Source of the DNA: SAR92 clade bacterium
Lineage (GTDB): Bacteria; Pseudomonadota; Gammaproteobacteria; Pseudomonadales; Porticoccaceae
Reading direction: 5' to 3'
DNA: 64,000 bases
Assembly: GCA_014381985.1 (NCBI GenBank)
Contig: JACNKP010000023.1
Span: forward strand, 1-64,000
This document shows positions 1 to 6,677 of this stretch, piece after piece (position 1 is the first letter of the stretch; each line of letters begins with the position of its first letter). The translations under genes were made by a program, and so were the position numbers. The notes below the pieces were generated by a model, which saw only the letters and a list, made by a program, of their open reading frames with translations, did not search any database and had not been told where the DNA came from.

Positions 1-198
1 AATATTTTTACCATCCTTAACATTACATAGAGTTTTTCCACCAGAAGAACTTCCATCTTTTATTTCATCTCTTCTTTTGATATTACCAAGAGTTTTGCCA
101 CCAGAAGATGTGCCATCTTTAAGTTCGTCAGTTCGCTTCATATTAGCAACCACTTTGGATCCATTTTTTACATAAGTTCCGTCAAATTTGATACCCAT
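1..198 (-). CDS. Repeat protein resembling 5-fold beta-flower proteins (3' part outside window)
   Basis: The frame is open from an ATG at 198 to the left edge (66 codons) and continues beyond it. AGGA lies about ten bases upstream of the ATG and supports this start. The product begins MGIKFDGTYVKNG and contains an exact-spacing 60-bp (20-residue) repeat: NMKRTDELKDGTSSGGKTLG followed by NIKRRDEIKDGSSSGGKTLC. Short Gly/Asp-rich units with alternating hydrophobic residues are typical of small bacterial beta-repeat proteins called beta-flower proteins. That assignment is from memory of the pattern, and the function is unknown. No signal peptide is visible. It lies on the far side of a probable attachment site from the metabolic genes, so it may be island cargo. 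Base composition appears more AT-rich than the genes to the right. Confidence 0.6.
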   Translation of the reverse strand, partial: MGIKFDGTYVKNGSKVVANMKRTDELKDGTSSGGKTLGNIKRRDEIKDGSSSGGKTLCNVKDGKNI

Positions 199-329
199 AT
201 ATATATATCCTATTAATAATTTTTATGATTTAAATATAAACAGAATAAAGAATCTTCGCAAGTTCTTTAACCAAAATTGATTTTCCATTATTGAGTCTAC
301 ACTAATTATGAATCGCAATAGTCGAGTTA

Positions 330-399
330 GTTTGTAACAAAGTTTGTAACTGCTACAAAGGAATGGAGTCTACAGAGGAGTTTGTAACAAGTTTGTAAC
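330..399 (+). repeat. Paired GTTTGTAAC direct repeats (possible integrase arm sites)
   Basis: GTTTGTAAC occurs at 330-338, 342-350, 380-388 and 391-399, as two tight pairs. Further related words lie across the guaA-like core: an inverted GTTACAAG near 500-507, GTTTGTAAC at 520-528 and CTTGTAA at 532-538. Short repeats flanking a core are what arm-type binding sites of tyrosine recombinases look like. That role is inferred, because no integrase gene is visible in the window. Confidence 0.5.
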
Positions 400-450
400 T
401 GTTTTTAGAGTGCTAAACCCTTTAAGAATGGGGGTTTGCGAGGAACACGA

Positions 451-483
451 CTATTCCCACTCAATAGTTGGGCTAAATTTAGC
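451..483 (-). other. guaA 3'-end fragment, candidate att core
   Basis: Read on the minus strand these 33 bases encode AKFSPTIEWE followed by TAG. GMP synthetase (GuaA) ends in PPATIEWE or PPGTIEWE in most proteobacteria, and the conserved PTIEWE-stop is reproduced here. An in-frame TAA immediately precedes the fragment, so this is not the end of an intact guaA. The guaA 3' end is an established integration target for islands that carry a tyrosine recombinase and re-create the gene end. A duplicated end flanked by short repeats is therefore best read as an att site. No integrase is present in the window. Confidence 0.55.
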
Positions 484-623
484 TTAATAAAAACAATAGG
501 TTACAAGCGTTATTAGCAGGTTTGTAACTGGCTTGTAAAACAGCCTACTCATAGCACACTCTTTAGCAATCAATGTTTGCCATATTTATCAGTATGTTAT
601 CTCGCCCAGACACTAAATGCCTA

Positions 624-944
624 TTAGTATTGAGATTCAGGCAACCGCACTACCATACCGTCCATTTCATCTGTGACCTGAACTTGACAGCTCAGTCGAC
701 TCGTTGGCTCACGCACATCGAGCATTTCCAGCAGTTCATTTTCTTCATCATTCGCTTCACCAACAACCTCTGACCACTCTGGATCGATCATGCAATGACA
801 GGTACAGCACACGCAACAACCGCCGCACTCTGCGACAATACCGTCAATCATATTGTTTAACGCACCCTCCATTACGCTATTTCCCACTGCTACATCAACA
901 TGATATTCAGTGCCGTCGAATTCAATATAGGTTATTGCTGGCAT
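624..944 (-). CDS. [2Fe-2S] ferredoxin, adrenodoxin/putidaredoxin type
   Basis: A 106-residue soluble electron carrier. The cluster ligands are Cys40-x5-Cys46-x2-Cys49 (in ECGGCCVCCTC) and Cys86 (in RLSCQ), the arrangement of adrenodoxin-type ferredoxins that feed P450s and related oxygenases. The loop is unusually Cys-rich, with extra Cys at 43, 44, 47 and 51. The start is preceded by GGAG about ten bases upstream. Only two bases separate it from the end of the upstream reductase gene, so the pair is almost certainly co-transcribed and works as one electron chain from NAD(P)H. The terminal acceptor is not encoded in the window. Confidence 0.9.
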   Translation of the reverse strand: MPAITYIEFDGTEYHVDVAVGNSVMEGALNNMIDGIVAECGGCCVCCTCHCMIDPEWSEVVGEANDEENELLEMLDVREPTSRLSCQVQVTDEMDGMVVRLPESQY

Positions 945-946
945 TG

Positions 947-2185
947 CTACTGTTCTCCATTAATTAATAGTTTTTTGATCTCACTACTCTCGTCTACCAA
1001 GGCAGCGACATCAATTTTAGATTGTTGCAAAATTAACTTTTTGGCCACCATAAAATCTTTAGGCCGATTAATACAATCAGCTGCAATAACATACTGATCT
1101 TTAATATAAAAGACTGAGAAACTGCGGCCTGCACTAGCATCACCACGGACCACCGCTTTAGTGTAGCCTTGGCTAATGCCTGCAATCTGAAGTTTGACAT
1201 CAAACTGATCAGACCAAAACCAAGGAAGTTCTGAGTAAGCTTTTTTTATCCCGCACAGACTGGCCGCCGCCGCCTTAGCCTGTTCTGAAGCGTTGGGGAC
1301 AGACTCTAATCGAAGAGACTTTTTCAGCAAAGCATTTGGATGAAAGGTGCAGTCTCCTGCAGCAACAATATCAGGGTGACTGGTCTGTGCGAATTGATCT
1401 ACCACAATACCATTTTCGACAACCAATCCCGCTTCACTGGCAAGTTCTGTATTGGGAATCACGCCAACACCGATAATCACCATATCTGCGCCGCTATGGC
1501 TATCATCATCACAGACCACACTCCTCACTTGGCTATTACCCTGTAACGCCACGACCTTTGAGCCTAGTCTAATCTCCACACCCTCTTCCTCATGAAGACG
1601 TTTATAAAACCCCGAGACCTGCTCTGATGCTACACGTTTTAATAATCGAGTCTCGGTCTCCAACACAGTAACCTTAATGCCAAGCTTAGTCAGTGATGCC
1701 GCTGTTTCTAACCCTATATAGCCACCTCCAATAATAACCGCTCGGCTGGCTTTTTTCGCCGACTGACGAATGGCTTTAACGTCATCCATCGTGCGCAAAT
1801 AGTGGACTCCCTCTAACTCAGATCCAGGTAAGTCTAATTGCCTAACCCGCGCGCCTGTGCAAAGAGCTAATTTGGTGAATCCTATTTTTTCGCCAGTATC
1901 TAAATTGAGTTGTTTATTTCTTGCATCAATTGACGTTACTTTGCACCCAAGCTTAAAGTCGACTTTTAGTTTGTCATATGTTTCTGCGGCACGAAGAACT
2001 AACCGATCTGCTTCAACACTACCGTCCAAATAGGATTTTGAGAGCGGCGGTCGCTGATAAGGCATATGTGGTTCATCACTAATAGTGGTGATCGCACCTA
2101 ACCAGCCCTGTTGACGAAGGCTGATCATTAATTGAACTGCTGCATGACTAGCTCCGATAATAACAACGTGATCATCGACTTCCAT
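947..2185 (-). CDS. FAD-dependent ferredoxin reductase (putidaredoxin-reductase/rubredoxin-reductase type)
   Basis: A 412-residue NAD(P)H:ferredoxin oxidoreductase. It has an N-terminal FAD-binding segment (VIIGASHAAVQL, residues 8-19), PYQRPPLSKSYL, the second dinucleotide motif VIIGGGYIGLETAASL near residues 149-164, and VAAGDCTFHPN that closes the FAD site. The C-terminal reductase domain follows. Length and motif order match the BenD/PdR/AlkT-like family. AAAGGA is placed correctly before the ATG. It is the first gene of the reductase-ferredoxin pair, and its physiological oxygenase partner must be elsewhere. Substrate specificity between NADH and NADPH cannot be read with confidence. Confidence 0.9.
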   Translation of the reverse strand: MEVDDHVVIIGASHAAVQLMISLRQQGWLGAITTISDEPHMPYQRPPLSKSYLDGSVEADRLVLRAAETYDKLKVDFKLGCKVTSIDARNKQLNLDTGEKIGFTKLALCTGARVRQLDLPGSELEGVHYLRTMDDVKAIRQSAKKASRAVIIGGGYIGLETAASLTKLGIKVTVLETETRLLKRVASEQVSGFYKRLHEEEGVEIRLGSKVVALQGNSQVRSVVCDDDSHSGADMVIIGVGVIPNTELASEAGLVVENGIVVDQFAQTSHPDIVAAGDCTFHPNALLKKSLRLESVPNASEQAKAAAASLCGIKKAYSELPWFWSDQFDVKLQIAGISQGYTKAVVRGDASAGRSFSVFYIKDQYVIAADCINRPKDFMVAKKLILQQSKIDVAALVDESSEIKKLLINGEQ

Positions 2186-2353
2186 TTTAATTCCTTTAAT
2201 TAAATAGGCTGCAACTATCTCAGAGATTCCACCTGAGATTAATTATGAGGCCAGCATTATCTATCAAGATACATAGCACTGGAAGTGCTTTAGCTTGCCA
2301 TTAGACGTTGGGATGATTGTTCTCTAGTACCGACTGCACAAGGAGATTAATTA

Positions 2354-2902
2354 CTAATGATCTGGAGGAACATAATCAAAGATAAAGTTAATACGACCTT
2401 CGGCGCCTTTATTCATGACGCTGTGCCGTTTTTGGTTATTAATCTCGTAAACCTTACCCACTTCAAATTGATAAGGCCTTCCTCCTATCATGAATCGGAC
2501 ACGAGGATTGGTATATATAGGTATATGTATTCGATGGCCATGATGAAAAGAAGGATGTTCGTCCGAATGAGGCTTAATGACACCTCCTGCCTGAAGACGC
2601 GCGGCCATTGCTCTAATAATGGTGCCTCCTGGCGGATAATGGTCTTTAAGGATTTTGTTCATAAGCGGAAAGGCCTGTTCGGCCAGTAAATCCCAGCCGG
2701 ATTCTTTAGTTACCTCTATATTCGGCCACCCTGAACCATCAGTAAAAATCATTACCATCGACTGAGTTTGCTGATGAACCTCATACTCAAGCTGGCGAAA
2801 GGTATTTCCCGTCCAGCATTCCTCTGGCAGTTTCATAATCGCGTCTCTCAGAGGAGCAATATCGTATTCACCCAACTCTTTTAGAGGAACCCCAATATCC
2901 AT
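2354..2902 (-). CDS. Aspartyl/asparaginyl beta-hydroxylase-like Fe(II)/2OG dioxygenase
   Basis: A product of about 182 residues resembling the Asp_Arg_Hydrox family, cupin-fold 2-oxoglutarate dioxygenases that hydroxylate Asp/Asn side chains or free substrates. The first metal motif is HSDEH (His-x-Asp), followed by GHRIHIPIYTNP and KRHSVMNKG, which carries the distal His. RINFIFDYVPPDH closes the fold. The open frame extends four codons to a GTG at 2914; the internal ATG at 2902 is preceded by AAGG at short distance, so the exact start is uncertain. It is transcribed divergently from a TonB-dependent receptor gene across a 400-base spacer with a strong palindrome. The substrate is unknown. 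Confidence 0.82.
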   Translation of the reverse strand: MDIGVPLKELGEYDIAPLRDAIMKLPEECWTGNTFRQLEYEVHQQTQSMVMIFTDGSGWPNIEVTKESGWDLLAEQAFPLMNKILKDHYPPGGTIIRAMAARLQAGGVIKPHSDEHPSFHHGHRIHIPIYTNPRVRFMIGGRPYQFEVGKVYEINNQKRHSVMNKGAEGRINFIFDYVPPDH

Positions 2903-3307
2903 AGACCTTACCACTCATCTCAACGCTGAATTTACCTAACAGTAAAATGAGAAGATCGACAAGTCAACCGATAAGGCTTTAAGCAAAAGTTGATGAGGCC
3001 CATAAGCATGCGCACTCGATAAATTATTCTGCCTGCCTCACGTAAGGCGGTATTCGGACTTAATCTCTCTCAGAGTTAAACTTATTAGCGTTATACCCCG
3101 TGTTTCCACCCCCAAATAAATATTTACCTAAACAAAAAAATGCACTACCCTAAGGGGTAGTAACCATTAGAAATGCGACAAGACCGCTTGACGAGTCGCA
3201 TGACATATATGTACATTAACTGAGATTATATCAACAGCTCAAGGCCGAAATAACGTAGTATTACCTTAATATAACAGGCTTTAATGGGCATTTTTGAGGG
3301 TAGAATA
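2903..3307. other. Divergent promoter region between hydroxylase and TonB receptor
   Basis: About 400 bases without a supported gene. It contains the 18-bp palindrome at 3144-3161 and is AT-rich just upstream of the receptor. The receptor ribosome site GAGGG lies at 3296-3300. Confidence 0.6.
3144..3161. promoter_or_regulatory. Palindromic operator candidate ACTACCC-N4-GGGTAGT
   Basis: ACTACCC TAAG GGGTAGT has perfect seven-base arms and a four-base spacer. Related sites ACTACCC-N5-GGGTATT (37966-37984) and ACCACCC-N5-GGGTG (40970-40986) occur in the two divergent promoters of the polyamine locus. All three lie between divergent genes, so a common dimeric regulator is the simplest reading. 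The regulator is not identified. Confidence 0.5.
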
Positions 3308-5683
3308 ATGGCTAGTTTGGACCAATCACAAAGAAACTTTTCAATTCGAAGAAAGTTAATCGTTACCTCTATGGCGACGGCTTTAGGTTTAGTAGTAGGG
3401 GCACCTATAGCGCTAGGTCAGCAAGCGTCTCTTGAAGAGATTATCGTTACCGCGCGGCAGCGATCTGAATCAAGCCAAGATATCCCGATGACAATTCAGA
3501 GTCTGTCAGGCGATGATATTCAAAAACGCGGCATAACTACCCTTGAAGACTTTTCCCGATTTGTCGGTAATCTTAGCGTGCAAACTACGGCGCCAGGTCA
3601 AAATACTATTGTCTTTCGTGGTGTAAGCGACGGTGGCGGTTTTTTAGTCGATCCAACAGCCGCTATATATTTAGATGAACAGCCCATGTCGATGACGTCA
3701 ATGGCCCCCGACGTCTACCCCGTTGATATTGCTCGAGTGGAAGCCTTGGCTGGCCCTCAATCAACCTTATTTGGTGCCTCATCACAAACTGGCACCATCC
3801 GTGTGATCACAAATAAGCCAGATGCGTCAGAGTTTTCTGGCGACATTGGCCTAGGTATGTCAGGCGTTGCAAAGGGTGATAATGGGTATGACTTTGACGC
3901 CACAGTTAACATACCTGTCATAAAAGATAAGTTGGCAATTCGACTATCAGGCTTTAGTGCCGAAGATGGTGGTTTTATTGACAGCGTACTTGGAACGACT
4001 GTAGTAGACGCCTATAGCGGCCTTGGCGGCCTTAAGACTAATGCTGGAAGCGTTGAAAACGATATTAATAATGTAGAATGGTCTGGCGGGCGAATATCAG
4101 CACGATGGCTTGTCTCAGATGACTGGACCGCCACTTTAAGCTCAAACTTTCAAGACATTACAGCCAATGGTTTTAATGACATGGACGGTACGGTCGGTGA
4201 TCTTGAAACGGTCAAATTCTATGACGAATTCCGAACTGATGACTGGACACAAACCAGTTTAGTGATAGAAGGAGATCTTGGGTTTGCTCAGTTAACCGTA
4301 GCGGGATCTTACTATGATCGCGAAACGGCTTATCAACACGACACTCAAACCTATACCGCCTACTTCATGTATACGTTCGGCACCTATTTGGGGTATGCAA
4401 CATACGATTTTGGCACAGACCCCGTTGGATATCTAACTAACATTCAAGAAAACAAATCTGACGTACTAGAAGTTCGTCTAACCGGCAGCGGTGACAAAGT
4501 CGATTGGACTGTGGGTGCATTTTATATGGACTCTGATGAAACTTGGGACTTTAGAAGTTATGTTGACGGCTACGCCAACTCACCTGCGTTTGCAGCCTGG
4601 GCTGGATATGCTGCCTATTACAATCTGACCATCGCGCCAACCGATGCTTGGTGGCGCTCAAATCAAACCACGCAGCGTGAAGACAAAGCATTTTTCGGTG
4701 AAATTGATATCAAACTGACAGATCGCCTATCGTTACTGGCGGGCGGACGCTGGTATGAGGTCGATAGAAATATAGAGTACTTCGTTGAAAAACCAGCGGG
4801 CAATCCAAACCTAGCCACACCAGGTCGCAGCGCTTCAGATGATGGCTTTATACCCAAATTCGGACTGCAATATGATCTAACCGACGACTTAATGGTCTGG
4901 GGTATATACTCAGAAGGTTATCGAGTAGGCGGCACGAACCGAGGTAGAGGCATCCCAACCCTGCCTGTTGACTACGGCTCTGATATTGTCGAAAACACTG
5001 AATTTGGCCTGAAATCAACCTGGAATGACGGTAAGGTTCAGGTTAATGCGACCCTTTACGAAATGCAATGGAACGATATGCAGCTAGAGGTAACCGACCC
5101 AAGCTTCGCTATCGGCGAGCCGTGGCAAGCGGTAGTGGCAAATTTGGGAGATGCATCCATTAGTGGTGCTGACCTGGACGTTAAGGCAGTGATAGGTGAA
5201 AACCTTCAAGTAGGATTTAACATTACAAGGATCTTTCATGCCTATGTGGATGCGCCCGAAAGTTATGCTGACCCTCGCTTCCCTGGCGGCCAAGCCCCAT
5301 TAGGATTGACATCAAAGTCAGACCTGCCGCTATTTGCTGACACCTCATACTCGCTCTATTTGGAATATACGACCCAATTAGACCTGTTTGATGGCGGAGA
5401 TGCCTATGTTCGTTTCCAGCATAGTTATAGCGGAGACTCGCTCAATCAAGTCAATGACGGTGGTAATGCGCCGAGGCAAGCACAAGGTGACTATCGGATC
5501 TCTGATCTCGTAATGGGTTACGAAATGGGTGATTGGAAAGCTCAACTGAGTCTAAGCAACATCGGTGACGAACGAGGCGTGTCTTATAAAGATTCCTCAG
5601 ATTTCGATCCGTTCTATGGCCGCAACAGTGACAACGTGGTACGACCCAGAAATTATAGTATTTCACTAAGACGCTATTTCTAG
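3308..5683 (+). CDS. TonB-dependent outer-membrane receptor
   Basis: An outer-membrane active transporter of about 791 residues. The ATG at 3308 is chosen over one at 3284 because GAGGG lies seven bases before it. It has an N-terminal signal peptide (positive RRK, hydrophobic core, cleavage near ALG-QQA), a TonB box EEIIVTARQR, a plug domain with TIVFRGVSDGGG and PQSTLFGASSQTGTIRV, then a long beta-barrel rich in aromatic/Gly strands ending RPRNYSISLRRYF with a terminal Phe. The iron-siderophore versus carbohydrate or peptide substrate cannot be decided. A bidirectional terminator follows directly. Neighbours are a hydroxylase, a ferredoxin pair and, convergently, a TPR-sulfotransferase operon. 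Confidence 0.93.
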   Translation: MASLDQSQRNFSIRRKLIVTSMATALGLVVGAPIALGQQASLEEIIVTARQRSESSQDIPMTIQSLSGDDIQKRGITTLEDFSRFVGNLSVQTTAPGQNTIVFRGVSDGGGFLVDPTAAIYLDEQPMSMTSMAPDVYPVDIARVEALAGPQSTLFGASSQTGTIRVITNKPDASEFSGDIGLGMSGVAKGDNGYDFDATVNIPVIKDKLAIRLSGFSAEDGGFIDSVLGTTVVDAYSGLGGLKTNAGSVENDINNVEWSGGRISARWLVSDDWTATLSSNFQDITANGFNDMDGTVGDLETVKFYDEFRTDDWTQTSLVIEGDLGFAQLTVAGSYYDRETAYQHDTQTYTAYFMYTFGTYLGYATYDFGTDPVGYLTNIQENKSDVLEVRLTGSGDKVDWTVGAFYMDSDETWDFRSYVDGYANSPAFAAWAGYAAYYNLTIAPTDAWWRSNQTTQREDKAFFGEIDIKLTDRLSLLAGGRWYEVDRNIEYFVEKPAGNPNLATPGRSASDDGFIPKFGLQYDLTDDLMVWGIYSEGYRVGGTNRGRGIPTLPVDYGSDIVENTEFGLKSTWNDGKVQVNATLYEMQWNDMQLEVTDPSFAIGEPWQAVVANLGDASISGADLDVKAVIGENLQVGFNITRIFHAYVDAPESYADPRFPGGQAPLGLTSKSDLPLFADTSYSLYLEYTTQLDLFDGGDAYVRFQHSYSGDSLNQVNDGGNAPRQAQGDYRISDLVMGYEMGDWKAQLSLSNIGDERGVSYKDSSDFDPFYGRNSDNVVRPRNYSISLRRYF

Positions 5684-5696
5684 GTTTCACACCAAC

Positions 5697-5725
5697 AAAA
5701 AAGGCACGCTTAGCGTGCCTTTTTT
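5697..5725. terminator. Bidirectional rho-independent terminator
   Basis: Stem GGCACGC/GCGTGCC with a TTA loop is flanked by A6 on the left and T6 on the right. It can terminate both the TonB receptor (plus strand) and the convergent propeller-protein operon (minus strand). Confidence 0.9.
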
Positions 5726-5745
5726 GTGTCTATTGCGTGGATAAA

Positions 5746-6672
5746 TCAAAAAGGCCAGACCTCTAGCCCATGTATCGCGTTGCGGATGTCCATGGTTAAA
5801 TTTACAGCCGCAATACGCTCCTTAGACTCAACATTATATAAACTGATGGTCGACGGCGAAGAACCAGCCGCTATCAAACGATCGCTTACCACGCAAAGTC
5901 CACGGCCAAATGACTGCCTGGCAACTTTGGTATCGTCAACCCCATGGAACTGAAGCTCTTCTGTGTTGTACACAGGAACCGGCAATGCAATAGACCCACT
6001 ATTTCGGCTCACATGGCGTATCACATCACTCTTAGTGTCATTAAATATCACACCTTCAAGAAAAGGTCTCGCGTTGTGTATTCCTTCAGGAAGACTACAA
6101 ACCTTCGCGATACTCATGTCAGATGCAAGTCTTAACAATGCACGTGTATGTAATCCGCTGAAGTAAACACCGGTCTCTGCAACATGTACCATATTGATAT
6201 GGTAGTTATTTGAGAATGGAGGGCCACCTTGAGCCATAGGGTCAAATCGCTGTCCCGTCCAGTCATCACCGTTTCGCGAAACATATATGCCCCAGCTAAA
6301 ACTCTTAGTGTTGAGATTAAATACTAACAGGCTGTCATAACCGGTTGATGTCAAAAACAGTAAATGATCACGTCGACTTATTTCATGGCAATGCTTTAGA
6401 TATTCGTTTCGATAAGATCCTAGCAACTCGAACTCGGGGCTGTAGCAAAAAAGCTCGTCACTGGCGGCAATCCATACTTCTTGATCAATGAACTCAATAC
6501 CCCGAAGCCCTCGATCCCAACCACGCCCTGAAAAATCAATATCACCATCATTCCAGTCAATATGTTGCTCTACCTCCTGACTATTAAAGTCGATGGTATA
6601 AACGCCACCATGACTCTGTCCTTTTTCACTACCTCTTACCACCGAGGTCGCAATTAACTTAGGTAAATTCAT
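5746..6672 (-). CDS. Beta-propeller-like protein of unknown function
   Basis: A 308-residue protein without an obvious signal peptide. It has repeated segments such as GLRGIEFIDQEVWIAAS, GIYVSRNGDDWTG, VAETGVYFSGLHTRALLRL and GRGLCVVSDRLIAAG, each pairing a hydrophobic strand with a Gly/Asp turn, as in six- or seven-bladed propellers. I do not recognise catalytic residues. It resembles propeller proteins seen beside sulfotransferases in other bacteria (TIGR03032-like), but the match is impressionistic. It begins five bases after the stop of the TPR-sulfotransferase, so the two are translationally coupled and probably act on the same product. Confidence 0.6.
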   Translation of the reverse strand: MNLPKLIATSVVRGSEKGQSHGGVYTIDFNSQEVEQHIDWNDGDIDFSGRGWDRGLRGIEFIDQEVWIAASDELFCYSPEFELLGSYRNEYLKHCHEISRRDHLLFLTSTGYDSLLVFNLNTKSFSWGIYVSRNGDDWTGQRFDPMAQGGPPFSNNYHINMVHVAETGVYFSGLHTRALLRLASDMSIAKVCSLPEGIHNARPFLEGVIFNDTKSDVIRHVSRNSGSIALPVPVYNTEELQFHGVDDTKVARQSFGRGLCVVSDRLIAAGSSPSTISLYNVESKERIAAVNLTMDIRNAIHGLEVWPF

Positions 6673-6677
6673 TGAGG

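Larger units (their letters stand above)
199..623. other. Gene-free segment with repeats and attachment-like site
   Basis: No convincing coding frame is present. The segment is AT-rich and holds repeated GTTTGTAAC elements, two GAGTCTAC words (293-300 and 366-373) that each precede a GTTTGTAAC pair, and an 11-codon guaA-like tail at 451-483. The small forward frame starting near 573 is antisense to the ferredoxin gene and is not considered real. Confidence 0.6.

Noticed and set aside
573-773. Forward open frame of 66 codons over the ferredoxin gene
   Set aside because: It is antisense to a well-supported ferredoxin, has no ribosome site and shows no protein-like pattern.
2357-2689. Forward open frame over the hydroxylase gene
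   Set aside because: It is the antisense shadow of a clear dioxygenase with metal motifs.
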